A stretch of 64,000 bases of DNA from Lysobacter sp. S4-A87 (GCF_022637455.1 NZ_CP093341.1:1054001-1118000), one strand, 5' to 3'; shown: positions 1 through 8,399, counted from the first letter of the stretch. The notes: generated from the sequence alone by a model not told the origin. Numbers and translations: made by a program.

Positions 1-240
1 GCGGGCGTTGGCGTCCTTGAGGTCGACGGAGACGTCGACCGAGGCGGCAACGGTCATGGTGTCGCCGTCGGCCGAGGTCACGCGCAGCGGCAGGGCGATG
101 TTGGACATGCCAACCCAGTCGAGCGGTCGCGCCGCGGCGGCGGCGTCGAAGGCGACATCGGGGAGACGGCGCGGGGTTTGCGGGATCGTGGTCACGGCAA
201 GGGATATGGGGTTGGCGCCGGGGGGCGCAAGCCGGGCCAT
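1..240 (-). CDS. folE2: GTP cyclohydrolase FolE2, N-terminal part (runs off window)
   Basis: This is the first 80 codons of a gene that continues beyond the left edge. The visible protein contains LPDVAFDA and, around residues 40-50, DWVGMSNIALPLRV, which match the N-terminal pattern of type II (FolE2) GTP cyclohydrolases. These enzymes open the GTP imidazole ring to make dihydroneopterin triphosphate for folate synthesis and replace zinc-dependent FolE. I take the ATG at 240; a GTG at 195 is an in-frame alternative and lies closer to where family members usually begin. The catalytic residues lie outside the window, so the call rests on the N-terminus alone. Confidence 0.72.
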   Translation of the reverse strand, partial: MARLAPPGANPISLAVTTIPQTPRRLPDVAFDAAAAARPLDWVGMSNIALPLRVTSADGDTMTVAASVDVSVDLKDANAR

Positions 241-324
241 TGTAGCGGGCACCCGTGACCGCCCTGCGGCGAGGCCTGCAACAGTCAGTTGCGGCGTCGC
301 CGCTGGGATCGTGCCGGGCTGGCC

Positions 325-1098
325 TCAGTTGCCCCGCGCACCGCGCCATCCGGTCAGCAGCGCGCTCCAGGGCGGCAATGGCAGCGTCGCATCGCCCCGG
401 CGCAGTCGCTGCCGGGCCAGGGCCGACCACAGCCGGCGCGGCCGCGTGGCTGCGCTTGCCGTCGGCCAGGTCCGCAGCAGCTCGGCCGCCCAGGCGTGGG
501 CCACCGACAGGCCCTCGGTACGGGCCAGTGTCGCCAGCGGCGCAGCCGATTCGCCGACGTGCGCCAGGCGTGAATACAGCAGCCCCGCAGTAACAAGGCG
601 CTCGGCCGGATCAGCAAGCTCTGTCGCGGCGGCGGTTGCATCCGGCACGTCCGCGCCGCCGAACAGCACTGCCTCGATGCGGGCCGCGGCCTGCGCGAAC
701 GTCTGCAGCGACGCATAGGCGTCTTCCAGGTCACGCGGGCGCTCACGGCTTTCGCGCAGCGCCGGCAAGGCTGCCGCCAGCGTCTTCCACGGCGCCGGCA
801 GCTTCTGCAGGGCGATGCCCAGCGGATGGCGGCGTGCGCCTTGCGACCAGCCGTGCAGCTCTTCGCTCCACCACGCCAGCTTGGCCTCGCCCGGACGCGC
901 ATCGCTGCCGCCCCACGCCGCATCGGTCAGTTCCTGCAGCAGCGTCGCCCAGGCCAGCGCGATGTCGCGCTGCGCCTGCGGCACGAACACCTGCACCACG
1001 GCCCACTCGGGCCAGCGCGCGCGGAACTTGTCGAGAAAACTGTCCAGCGCGTCGCTGCTGCCGCCGTCGGCAACGGCCACGGGCAACGGCTCGCTCAT
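325..1098 (-). CDS. squalene/phytoene synthase-like protein, degenerate
   Basis: A 257-residue all-helical protein of the squalene/phytoene synthase superfamily. The best family signature is WWSEELHGW followed by GARRHPLG near residues 75-95. I see no convincing paired DxxxD metal-binding motifs, so prenyl condensation is doubtful and the protein may be a non-catalytic relative. The ATG at 1098 overlaps the stop of the upstream phosphatase gene (ATGA), so the two are translationally coupled and form the tail of an ubiG-mupP-synthase run; an ATG five codons earlier would lie inside the phosphatase gene. Role unknown; the link to ubiG might suggest isoprenoid or quinone metabolism, but that is inference. 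Confidence 0.6.
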   Translation of the reverse strand: MSEPLPVAVADGGSSDALDSFLDKFRARWPEWAVVQVFVPQAQRDIALAWATLLQELTDAAWGGSDARPGEAKLAWWSEELHGWSQGARRHPLGIALQKLPAPWKTLAAALPALRESRERPRDLEDAYASLQTFAQAAARIEAVLFGGADVPDATAAATELADPAERLVTAGLLYSRLAHVGESAAPLATLARTEGLSVAHAWAAELLRTWPTASAATRPRRLWSALARQRLRRGDATLPLPPWSALLTGWRGARGN

Positions 1099-1784
1099 CG
1101 CGGCACCGGCCACGTGGCGGCAACCACCAGCTCGGCCGGGGTTTCGATCATGACGTCACCCAGCCATGCCGCCGGGTCGTCGCCGTCGAGGCGATAACCC
1201 CACAGCGCGACCACCGACGGCATGCCGGCGGCGCGTGCCGCCTGGATGTCGCGCTCGTCGTCGCCGACATAGATGCACTGCGTCGGTTCGATGCCGATGC
1301 GCTCGGCGGCGACGGTCAGCGGCAACGGGTCAGGCTTGCGCCGCGTCAGGGTGTCGCCACCGATCAGCACCGCGCAACGCTGCTCCCAGCCCAGTACCGG
1401 CATCAGCTGGCGGGCCAGGTATTCGGGCTTGTTGGTGACGATGCCCCAGGTACTGCCGGCCGCTTCCAATGCCGCCAGCATCGCGTCGACGCCGTCGAAC
1501 AGCCGGCCGTGGCGACCGAGCTCGCGCTCGTAGTGGTCGAGGAATTCCGGGATCCAGCTTTCGCGCTGCGGCTCGTCGACCTGCGGGAATGCCGCCGCGA
1601 CCATGGCGCGCGCGCCCTTGGACACATGCGGGCGCAGTTCGTCGAGCGGCATCGACGGCTGCCCGCGCGCAGCGCGCATCGCATCGATCGCAGCGACCAT
1701 GTCCGGCGCGCTGTCGAGCAGGGTGCCATCGAGGTCGAACAGGACGGCGCGGGGGAACTGCGGGGTGTGTGCGTTTGCGGGCAT
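1095..1784 (-). CDS. mupP: HAD phosphatase, probably MupP (MurNAc-6-phosphate phosphatase)
   Basis: A 229-residue HAD-IA hydrolase. Motif I FDLDGTLLDS has the nucleophile Asp17 and the acid/base Asp19. Motif II is the Thr in GIVTNKP, motif III the Lys in RRKPDP, and motif IV GDDERD. The first guess for such a protein is phosphoglycolate phosphatase (gph). However, GARAMVAAAFP, the WGIVTNKP segment and the C-terminal ALWGYRLDGDDPAAW pattern, together with its place directly after ubiG, fit MupP of Pseudomonas. MupP turns MurNAc-6-phosphate into MurNAc in the AmgK-MurU cell-wall recycling route. The gene starts 6 bp after the ubiG stop and overlaps the next gene by 4 bp. The substrate is inferred from similarity and context. 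Confidence 0.75.
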   Translation of the reverse strand: MPANAHTPQFPRAVLFDLDGTLLDSAPDMVAAIDAMRAARGQPSMPLDELRPHVSKGARAMVAAAFPQVDEPQRESWIPEFLDHYERELGRHGRLFDGVDAMLAALEAAGSTWGIVTNKPEYLARQLMPVLGWEQRCAVLIGGDTLTRRKPDPLPLTVAAERIGIEPTQCIYVGDDERDIQAARAAGMPSVVALWGYRLDGDDPAAWLGDVMIETPAELVVAATWPVPR

Positions 1785-1790
1785 GGCGCG

Positions 1791-2516
1791 TCAGGCCTCC
1801 GGCTTCAACGCGCACGCCAGGTAGTTGACGTCGGTGCGGCCGATCACGCGGGCGCTGTTGCGCCACGGCTCGTACATCAGCCCGCTGACATCTTCCAGCT
1901 GCATCCCTGCGTCGCGCAGCCACGCGCCCAGCTCCGACGGCTTGATGAAGTCGCGGTACTGGTGGGTGCCGCGCGGCAATACGCGGGCGACGTATTCGGC
2001 GCCGACGATGGCCAGGGCGAATGCCGCCGGCGTGCGGTTGAGCGTCGACAGGAACAGGCGTCCGCCCGGGCGCAGCAACGTCGTGCAGGCACGGATGATC
2101 GAACCGGGGTCCGGTACGTGCTCGAGCATTTCCATGCAGGTGATCGCCTCGAACTGGCCCGCCATCTCCGCGGCCAGCGACTCGACCGACTGCAGCCGGT
2201 AGTCGACCTTGACGCCGGTTTCCAGGCCGTGCAGGCGCGCGACCTTGACCAGCTCGGGAGCCAGGTCGAGCGCGGTGACCTGCGCGCCCTCGCCCGCCAT
2301 CGCCTCGCTGAGCAGGCCGGCGCCGCAGCCGACGTCGAGCACGCGCGCGCCCTGCAGCGCGGCGCGCTGGGCGACGTAGCCCAGCCGGGCCGGATTGAGC
2401 GCGTGCAATGCCTTCTGCGGCCCCTGCGGGTCCCACCAGCGCTGCGCAAGCGCGCCGAACTTGTCGAGCTCGGCCTGGTTGAAGTTGCTGTCGTTGGGTT
2501 TGGATGAAGCGCTCAT
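1791..2516 (-). CDS. ubiG: UbiG, ubiquinone O-methyltransferase
   Basis: A 241-residue class I SAM-dependent methyltransferase that carries out both O-methylations in ubiquinone synthesis. The N-terminus has the UbiG signature [19 protein letters not shown], followed by the SAM-binding glycine loop [13 protein letters not shown] (residues 59-71), the acidic residue of ALDLAP, and the membrane-associated segment [19 protein letters not shown]. Full length for the family. It starts a compact minus-strand run, ubiG - mupP - squalene/phytoene-synthase-like. The mtaD gene lies upstream in the same direction, separated by a 171-bp gap that carries a palindromic repeat. Confidence 0.95.
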   Translation of the reverse strand: MSASSKPNDSNFNQAELDKFGALAQRWWDPQGPQKALHALNPARLGYVAQRAALQGARVLDVGCGAGLLSEAMAGEGAQVTALDLAPELVKVARLHGLETGVKVDYRLQSVESLAAEMAGQFEAITCMEMLEHVPDPGSIIRACTTLLRPGGRLFLSTLNRTPAAFALAIVGAEYVARVLPRGTHQYRDFIKPSELGAWLRDAGMQLEDVSGLMYEPWRNSARVIGRTDVNYLACALKPEA

Positions 2517-2580
2517 GCCTTCGAACCTCGATTGTCTCCTCGGGGAGACAGCAAAAATGTATCCGCCATCAGAAACCTCC

Positions 2581-2682
2581 CGTCATCCCGGCGAAAGTCG
2601 GGACCCATCTTGACCTTGCTGCAGCTCGCGCCAAAAGCAAACGCAACCGCAACATGGATCCCGGCTTTCGCCGGGATGACGA
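2581..2682. repeat. inverted pair of interspersed palindromic repeats
   Basis: Two facing copies of an element of about 28 bp, each itself partly palindromic (CCCGGCGAAAG.CGGGA), lie at 2581-2608 and 2654-2682 with 45 bp between them. They fill most of the mtaD-ubiG gap. Elements beginning cgtcatcccggcgaaag are widespread in intergenic DNA of proteobacteria. The transcript could fold into a long hairpin that partly insulates ubiG from mtaD. The short reading frames across them (containing VIPAKAGI) are a by-product of the repeat, not genes. Confidence 0.8.
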
Positions 2683-2687
2683 GGGGG

Positions 2688-4031
2688 TCACGACAGTCTG
2701 ATCGCGGCAATCCGCGTACGCCATTGCTTGGCGTTGGCGATCAGCGCCTGCTCGTCGATGTCGACCAGCACGCGTCCACGCAGCTTGGCCTGCCCGGCGA
2801 TCCAGACATCGCTGACCTGCTGGCGGCCGGTCGCGTAGATCAGCTGCGAGATCACGTGGTGCAGCGGCTGGGTCTCGATCTGGTCCAGGTCGATGCAGAC
2901 CAGGTCGGCCTGCTTGCCGACTTCGATCGAGCCGACCTTTGCCTCGTAGCCCAGCGCGCGTGCGCTGCCCAGCGTCGCCGCATGCAGCGCGCTGGCCGCA
3001 TCGAGCGCCGAGGCGTCGGAAGCGACCGCCTTGGCCAGCAGCGCCGCGGTGCGGGTCTCGCCGATCATGTCCAGGTCGTTGTTGCTGGCGCAGCCATCGG
3101 TGCCGATGGCGATGTTGACGCCGGCCTTCTGCAGCTTGCCGACCGGGCAGAACCCGGAGGCCAGCTTGAGGTTGGACTCCGGGCAATGGGCGACGCTGAC
3201 GCCGCGCTGCGCGCACAGCTCGATCTCGGCGTCGGTCAGCTGGGTCATGTGCACGGCGATCAGGCGGTCGTTGACCAGGCCGAGACGGTCCAGCCGCGCC
3301 AGCGGACGCTGGCCGTGCTTTTCGTGCGACTCGGCCACCTCGTGCGCGGTTTCGTGCGTGTGCAGGTGCACCGGCACGTCGAGCTGGTCGGAGAGCATGC
3401 GGATGCGTTCGAAGTTCGCGTCCGAAACGGTGTATGGCGCGTGCGGTGCGAAGGTGGTGCTGACCAGGGCGTCGTCGCGCCACTGGTCATGGACCTCGCC
3501 GGCGCGGTCGAAGTACTCGTCGGAGGACTTGGCCCACGCGGTCGGGAAGTCGATCACCGGCAAGCCGACGCGGGCGCGGAAGCCGTGGCGCTTGTAGACC
3601 GCGGCCTGCACGTCGGGGAAGAAGTAGTTCTCGTTGGCGCAGGTGGTGCCGCCACGCAGCATCTCGGCGATGGCCAGGGCGATGCCGTCGGCGACGAACT
3701 CCGGACCGATCACCGCGCCTTCCACCGGCCAGATGTGCCCCTGCAACCACTCCATCAGCGGCAGGTCGTCGGCAATGCCGCGCAGCAGCGTCATCGGGTT
3801 GTGGGTGTGCGCGTTGATCAGGCCCGGGATCAATGCCGCTTCCGGCCGCGAGACGATCTCGGCGGCGATGAAGCGCGTGCGTGCTTCGCGGGTCGGCAGC
3901 AGCGCCACGATGGCGCCGTCGCGGATGGCCACCGCATGGTCCTCCAGGACCACACCGTGCGGCTCGACCGGCACCACCCATCCGGCTTCGATCAACAGGT
4001 CGCAGGCTTCGGGGCGGGTGTCGGGGTGCAT
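2688..4031 (-). CDS. mtaD: 5-methylthioadenosine/S-adenosylhomocysteine deaminase
   Basis: A 447-residue amidohydrolase of the TRZ/ATZ branch. Metal ligands are visible in NAHTHNP (His75, His77), in HLHTHETAHE, in IAVHMTQL and in GTDGCASNND. The EMLRGGTT and SVAHCPESNLKL segments are typical of methylthioadenosine deaminases. In Pseudomonas the homologue turns MTA, a by-product of spermidine and acyl-homoserine-lactone synthesis, into methylthioinosine, and it sits beside ubiG and mupP as here. The C-terminal GSIEVGKQADLV strand is the usual composite beta-sandwich domain. Full length. Deamination of SAH instead of, or as well as, MTA cannot be excluded from sequence. Confidence 0.85.
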   Translation of the reverse strand: MHPDTRPEACDLLIEAGWVVPVEPHGVVLEDHAVAIRDGAIVALLPTREARTRFIAAEIVSRPEAALIPGLINAHTHNPMTLLRGIADDLPLMEWLQGHIWPVEGAVIGPEFVADGIALAIAEMLRGGTTCANENYFFPDVQAAVYKRHGFRARVGLPVIDFPTAWAKSSDEYFDRAGEVHDQWRDDALVSTTFAPHAPYTVSDANFERIRMLSDQLDVPVHLHTHETAHEVAESHEKHGQRPLARLDRLGLVNDRLIAVHMTQLTDAEIELCAQRGVSVAHCPESNLKLASGFCPVGKLQKAGVNIAIGTDGCASNNDLDMIGETRTAALLAKAVASDASALDAASALHAATLGSARALGYEAKVGSIEVGKQADLVCIDLDQIETQPLHHVISQLIYATGRQQVSDVWIAGQAKLRGRVLVDIDEQALIANAKQWRTRIAAIRLS

Positions 4032-4074
4032 GGGTGTCCTTTTTCCGTCATTTCGCGAAGGCGGGGACCGGACG

Positions 4075-4153
4075 ACGTAGCCCGGGTAAGGCCATTGGCC
4101 GCACCCGGGGTGATGTTGTTTTCCCCGGGTGCGCTTCGCTTACCCGTGCTACG
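4075..4153. repeat. 'gtagcccgggtaagc' palindromic repeat, site 1 (inverted pair)
   Basis: Two opposed copies of the element (4075-4110 and 4123-4153), the right one slightly worn, lie between mtaD and efp. The same core recurs at 8321-8351 and 11928-12006, always between genes. This is the behaviour of REP-type interspersed palindromes; the RNA would form a hairpin at a 3' end. Confidence 0.8.
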
Positions 4154-4176
4154 CCGTGGCCGCAACGCGGCCACGG
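4154..4176 (-). terminator. hairpin downstream of efp
   Basis: A perfect 10-bp stem (CCGTGGCCGC / GCGGCCACGG) with a 3-nt loop lies 9 bp beyond the efp stop. It lacks a clear U-run, so it may act as a terminator with, or as an extension of, the adjacent REP element. Confidence 0.5.
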
Positions 4177-4185
4177 GCCAAATCG

Positions 4186-4752
4186 TCACTTGACCCGGCT
4201 GACGTACTCGCCCGAGCGGGTGTCGACCTTGATGATTTCGTCCTGGCCGACGAACAGCGGCACCCGCACCACGGCGCCGGTTTCCAGCGTCGCCGGCTTG
4301 CCGCCGCCGCCGGAGGTGTCGCCACGCACGCCCGGATCGGTCTCGACGATCTTGAGCTCGACGAAGTTCGGCGGCTGCACGGCGATCGGGGTGCCGTTCC
4401 ACAGCGTCACCACGCAGTCTTCCTCGCCCTTGAGGTACTTCTCGGCGCCGCCCATGCCGGCCTTGTCGGCCTGGACCTGCTCGAACGACTCCTGGTTCAT
4501 GAAGTGCCAGTACTCGCCGTCGGAGTACAGGTACTGCATGTCGGTGTCGACGACGTCGGCCTGCTCCACGTTGTCGGTCGCCTTCATGGTCATTTCGACC
4601 ACGCGGCCCGACTTGATGCTGCGGTACTTCACGCGGGTGAAGGCCTGGCCCTTGCCCGGCTTGACGTACTCGGTGTCGGTGATGATGCACGGGTCGTTGT
4701 TGACCAGGATCTTCTGGCCGTTCTTGACGTCGTTCATGCCCAAGGTGGCCAT
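4186..4752 (-). CDS. efp: elongation factor P
   Basis: A 188-residue translation factor that binds between the P and E sites and relieves ribosome stalling at proline runs. The N-terminal KOW-like domain carries the modified loop [11 protein letters not shown] with Lys34 at the tip, the site of beta-lysylation, and the protein ends in the conserved [10 protein letters not shown]. One strain-specific feature is a small glycine-rich insert, DTSGGGGKP, in domain III. The gene is divergent from epmB, whose product makes the beta-lysine for Lys34, so the two share the intergenic region 4753-4963. Full length. Confidence 0.97.
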   Translation of the reverse strand: MATLGMNDVKNGQKILVNNDPCIITDTEYVKPGKGQAFTRVKYRSIKSGRVVEMTMKATDNVEQADVVDTDMQYLYSDGEYWHFMNQESFEQVQADKAGMGGAEKYLKGEEDCVVTLWNGTPIAVQPPNFVELKIVETDPGVRGDTSGGGGKPATLETGAVVRVPLFVGQDEIIKVDTRSGEYVSRVK

Positions 4753-4837
4753 GGGTGCAACTCCTGCTAGATGAATAAGTGTCTTGGCGCCGACCGCCGG
4801 GATCGTCAGACCGGATCATCAAATCCGCGGCGGAGGC

Positions 4838-4843
4838 TAGAAT
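4838..4843 (+). promoter_or_regulatory. possible -10 box upstream of epmB
   Basis: TAGAAT at the expected orientation in the efp-epmB divergent region, about 120 bp before the epmB start. No good -35 box is seen 17 bp upstream, so this is a weak call. An identical hexamer lies before phaB. Confidence 0.3.
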
Positions 4844-4921
4844 GTCGGGTTGTTGTGCCCGGCCCCGAGGCCGCGGCGCAAGGAAAACCGGTCCGCCATG
4901 ATACCCGCAGCCCCCGTCCGC

Positions 4922-4983
4922 TTACAGCACGCCCTCTTACAGCACGCCCTCTAGCACGCCCCCATGCAGCACGCCCCCATGCA
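4922..4983. repeat. 15-bp tandem repeats running into the epmB start codon
   Basis: Two exact 15-bp units ttacagcacgccctc (4922-4936 and 4937-4951) are followed by degraded units tagcacgccccca and tgcagcacgccccca. The last of these contains the epmB ATG (4964) and leads to a second ATG (4979). As the unit is a multiple of 3, copy-number change would alter the N-terminus or the leader without shifting frame. Confidence 0.85.
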
Positions 4984-5986
4984 GCCGGCCCCCCTTCCGC
5001 ACACGCCCGTCGCACAGCGCTGGCAACAGCTGTGGCGCGAAGCGGTGCGCGATCCGCGCGAGCTGCTGGCGATGCTGGGCCTGGAGGACGCCGGCCTGGC
5101 CATCTCCGACGAGGCCGCGGCCCAGTTTCCGCTGCGGGTCCCGCGCGGTTTCGTCGCCCGCATGCGCCACGGCGACCCGGACGATCCATTGCTCCGGCAG
5201 GTCCTGCCGCTGGATGCGGAGATGCAGCCGATGCCGGGCTTCAGCCTCGACGCAGTCGGAGACGGCGCGGCCAAGGCCGGCCACGGGGTGATCCGCAAGT
5301 ACCGCGGCCGCGCCCTTCTGGTCACCACCGGCAGCTGCGCGATCCATTGCCGCTACTGCTTCCGCCGTCACTTCCCCTACGCCGAGGAGACCGCGGCCGC
5401 CGCCGGCTGGCGCGAGGCGGTGGCGCTGATCGCGCAGGACCGCGACATCGACGAGGTCATCCTCTCCGGTGGCGACCCCTGGTCGCTGGCCACGCCCAAG
5501 CTGGCGGAGCTGACAGACGCCCTGGCGCGGATTCCGCACCTCAAGCGGCTGCGCGTGCATACCCGCCTGCCGGTGGTGTTGCCGGAGCGGGTCGACGAGG
5601 CCCTGCTTGGCTGGCTGCGGGCCCTGCCCTGGCCGGTCACGGTGGTGCTGCACGCCAACCACGCCAATGAATTCGATCCCGCCGTCGATGCGGCGCTGGC
5701 ACAACTGCGCGGCGCCGGCGCCACCCTGCTGAACCAGGCGGTCCTGCTGCGCGGCGTGAACGATTCCGTCGACGCGCTGGCCGAGCTGAGCGAACGCGGC
5801 CTCGCCGCCGGGGTCCTGCCCTACTACCTGCACCAGCTGGACCGCGTCCAGGGCTCGGCCCATTTCGAGGTCAGCGACGAGACGGCCCTGCGCCTGCACC
5901 GCGAACTGGCCGCGCGCCTGTCGGGCTACCTCGTGCCGCGACTGGTCCGCGAAGTGGCCGGCGATCCGGGCAAGCGCCCGCTGTAA
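4964..5986 (+). CDS. epmB: EpmB, EF-P lysine 2,3-aminomutase
   Basis: A 340-residue radical-SAM enzyme of the KamA/YjeK family that isomerises alpha-lysine to (R)-beta-lysine for attachment to EF-P. The cluster-binding motif CAIHCRYC is at about residue 125, followed by FRRHFPYAEE and ILSGGDPWSL typical of lysine aminomutases; the PLP lysine is expected in the C-terminal third, near QAVLLRGVND. It diverges from efp. The ATG at 4964 lies inside a tandem repeat and an ATG 15 bp later is equally possible. The ligase gene epmA, which would complete the pathway, is not in the window. Confidence 0.92.
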   Translation: MQHAPMQPAPLPHTPVAQRWQQLWREAVRDPRELLAMLGLEDAGLAISDEAAAQFPLRVPRGFVARMRHGDPDDPLLRQVLPLDAEMQPMPGFSLDAVGDGAAKAGHGVIRKYRGRALLVTTGSCAIHCRYCFRRHFPYAEETAAAAGWREAVALIAQDRDIDEVILSGGDPWSLATPKLAELTDALARIPHLKRLRVHTRLPVVLPERVDEALLGWLRALPWPVTVVLHANHANEFDPAVDAALAQLRGAGATLLNQAVLLRGVNDSVDALAELSERGLAAGVLPYYLHQLDRVQGSAHFEVSDETALRLHRELAARLSGYLVPRLVREVAGDPGKRPL

Positions 5987-6222
5987 CGTGCCGGTCGCCG
6001 GGCGGCGGCAAGCTTGCCGGTCCCTGCCCTGCGTCCACCACCGGCGAAGTCAACGTGCCGCGCCCCTGGACGTTGCTCCGTGTTCGCTTCGAACACCCTC
6101 CGCGTCCGTGCCCCGATCGATGACCTTGCCTGCGAAACCCCGTCGCCTATCCCGTTTCCGCCCCTGCCGCGTGGACTCATCCCGCGGTTCGTGTCATAAA
6201 ACCGGCTTGGGGAGGTGACGCA

Positions 6223-8298
6223 ATGCAATTCGGCAAAGATACGGCGCTGCGCCTGCTGATCGTCGACGATAGCGTCGAGGCAGCCGAGGCCATCGTCAGC
6301 GGGCTGCGCAACAGCGGAATCGCGGTGCGCCCGTCGCGACCAGAAAACGAGGCCGAACTGGCCAGCATGATCGGCCAGCATCCGCTGCCGGACATCGTGC
6401 TGGCCGCGCGCGAGGCGCGCGCCGTGCCGATCACCAAGGTCATGCAGGCGGTCGACGCCAGCGGCAAGGACCTGCCTGTGTTGATGCTGATCGACAGCAT
6501 CGACGACACGCGCCTGCTCGAGATGTTCACCCTCGGCGCCCGCGGCGTGATCCTGCGCGGCCACGCCGACCACATCCAGAGCCGGGTCCGGCGCGAATGG
6601 GCCGACCTCGAGGCGCGCCGTTCGCTGCGCCGCCTGGAAGCGCAGGTGCGTGAAACCGAGCGCCGCTGCGATGCGCTGATCGACTCGTCGCGCGAGCCGA
6701 TCGCCTACATCCACGAAGGCATGCACATCCGCGCCAACCCGGCGTACCTGGAAATCTTCGGCTTCGAGACTTTCGAGGACATCGAAGGCATGTCGCTGCT
6801 CGACCTGATCGCACCGCAGAAGGTCGATGGCTTCAAGCAACTGCTCAAGCAGATCGGCAAGGGCGAGGCGCCGCCGCGGCACGAGACCGAAGCACGAACC
6901 CTCGACGGGAGCCATTTCCCGGCAGTGATGGAGTTCACCCAGGCCAGCTACGAAGGCGAATCCTGCCTGCAGGTGATCCTGCGCCGCCAGGAGATCGACC
7001 CCGAGCTCGCGCGCGAGGTCGAGGAACTGCGCCAGCGCGACCAGGTCACCGGCCTGCTCAACCGCGCCACCTTCCTGCGCGCGCTCGAGGACGCCGTGGC
7101 CGATGCCGCGCAGAACGCCACCCACCATGGCCTGCTGCTGATCGAGCCGGACCACTTCAACCGCCTGCTGCAGGACATCGGCCTGGACGCCGCCGACTCG
7201 CTGATTGCGGCGATGGCGCAGCGCCTGCGTGCCGCGTTGGGCCCGGACGACGTCGCTGCCCGCTTCGGCGAGCACCAGTTCGCCGTGCTCACCAGCAACA
7301 GCAATCACAAGAGCAGCATGGGCCTGGCCGAACGCCTGCGGGCGGCGTTCGCCGACCATGTGCTGGAGACGGCAGACCGCTCGCTCAGCACCACCGTCAG
7401 CATCGGTGGCGTCCTGATTGGCGAAAAAATCGCCAGCGTCACCGCCGTGCTCGGCAAGGCCAGTCAGTGCGTGCAGTCGGCCAGTGGCGTCGGCGGCAAC
7501 CGCACCGACCTGTTCGACCCGGGCGCAGCCGACCGTGCCGAGGAAGAGCGCGTCGAAGCCTGGGTCGCGCGCATCCGCGATGCGCTCGACGCAGACCGCT
7601 TCGTGATGGATTACCAGCCGCTGATCGGCCTGCATGGCGAGCCGATCGAAATGTACGAGGCCTACCTGCGCCTGCGCGGCGAGCACGGCGAACTGGTGCC
7701 GCCGCTCACCTTCCTGCAGATCGCCGAGGAACACGGGCTGCTGTGGGAAATCGACCGCTGGGTCGTGGGCAGGGCGATTGCGGTGATCGGCGAGCGCATT
7801 CGCGCCGGCAAGCAGACCACGATGCTGGTCAAGATCACCCAGGCTTCGCTGCAGGACAACACCCTGCAGCAGTTCATCCAGGAGCAGTTGGCGCGTCACG
7901 GCGCCGATGGTCGCTTGCTGGTGCTGCAGCTGCCGGAGTCGAAGGTGTTCACGCATCTGCGCGCGGCCCAGGAGTTCCAGGCCAAGGTCGCCCAGTACGG
8001 CGTGCGCGTCGGGCTGGAGCAGTTCGGTGTCGGCCTCAATTCGTTCCAGCTGCTGAGCCACTTCGATGCGGCGCTGCTGAAGATCGACCGCAGCTACATG
8101 GAAGACCTGAACGCCAACCCCGACCACCAGCAGCGCGTTCGCGAGATCGCCGAGAAGGCGCGCGAGCTGGGCAAGATCACCATCGCCGAGTTCGTCCAGG
8201 ATGCCGGCAGCATGAGCATCCTGTTCGGCGCGGGGATCGACTATGCGCAGGGCAACTTCCTGGCGTCGCCGGGTCCGACGATGGACTACGAGTTCTGA
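6223..8298 (+). CDS. fimX: FimX-type c-di-GMP receptor (degenerate REC-PAS-GGDEF-EAL)
   Basis: A 691-residue cytoplasmic protein with a receiver-like domain (1-130, lacking the phospho-acceptor Asp), a PAS domain (about 145-255), a GGDEF domain (270-425) and an EAL domain (440-691). Both catalytic signatures are broken: GGDEF reads GEHQF (349-353) and EAL reads EAY (479-481). The EAL metal-site DDFG is EQFG, and the usual Asn before the second acidic ligand is gone. This pattern, and the ending AQGNFLASP...TMDYEF, match FimX of Pseudomonas and Xanthomonas, which binds c-di-GMP without hydrolysing it and promotes type IV pilus assembly. A strong ribosome site, ggggaggtgacgca, precedes the ATG. 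The gene is monocistronic. Confidence 0.85.
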   Translation: MQFGKDTALRLLIVDDSVEAAEAIVSGLRNSGIAVRPSRPENEAELASMIGQHPLPDIVLAAREARAVPITKVMQAVDASGKDLPVLMLIDSIDDTRLLEMFTLGARGVILRGHADHIQSRVRREWADLEARRSLRRLEAQVRETERRCDALIDSSREPIAYIHEGMHIRANPAYLEIFGFETFEDIEGMSLLDLIAPQKVDGFKQLLKQIGKGEAPPRHETEARTLDGSHFPAVMEFTQASYEGESCLQVILRRQEIDPELAREVEELRQRDQVTGLLNRATFLRALEDAVADAAQNATHHGLLLIEPDHFNRLLQDIGLDAADSLIAAMAQRLRAALGPDDVAARFGEHQFAVLTSNSNHKSSMGLAERLRAAFADHVLETADRSLSTTVSIGGVLIGEKIASVTAVLGKASQCVQSASGVGGNRTDLFDPGAADRAEEERVEAWVARIRDALDADRFVMDYQPLIGLHGEPIEMYEAYLRLRGEHGELVPPLTFLQIAEEHGLLWEIDRWVVGRAIAVIGERIRAGKQTTMLVKITQASLQDNTLQQFIQEQLARHGADGRLLVLQLPESKVFTHLRAAQEFQAKVAQYGVRVGLEQFGVGLNSFQLLSHFDAALLKIDRSYMEDLNANPDHQQRVREIAEKARELGKITIAEFVQDAGSMSILFGAGIDYAQGNFLASPGPTMDYEF

Positions 8299-8320
8299 GG
8301 TATGGCTGCACAGCCCAACG

Positions 8321-8351
8321 CGTAGCCCGGGTAAGCGCAGCGCACCCGGGG
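8321..8351. repeat. 'gtagcccgggtaagc' palindromic repeat, site 2
   Basis: A single copy of the element (cgtagcccgggtaagcgcag...cacccggg) downstream of fimX and just before the shared fimX/htpX terminator. Confidence 0.75.
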
Positions 8352-8366
8352 AATAACGCTACGGTT

Positions 8367-8399
8367 GAAAAGCCCCAAAAAAACAGGCGGGCTTTTTCA
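8367..8399. terminator. bidirectional terminator between fimX and htpX
   Basis: The arms gaaaagccc and gggctttttc form a GC-flanked stem with A/T runs on both sides. It can therefore terminate fimX reading right and htpX reading left. The two genes are convergent. Confidence 0.75.

Noticed and set aside
636-2507. Plus-strand frame of about 620 codons opposite mupP and ubiG
   Set aside because: Shadow of three well-supported minus-strand genes.
2504-2710. Short frames across the mtaD-ubiG gap containing VIPAKAGI-like peptides
   Set aside because: They are translations of the interspersed palindromic repeat.
4922-4983. Tandem 15-bp repeats as a CRISPR-like array
   Set aside because: Units are contiguous with no spacers and too short; they are simple tandem repeats.
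5926-8127. Long minus-strand frame opposite fimX
   Set aside because: Antisense shadow of the GC3-rich fimX gene; no recognisable motifs.
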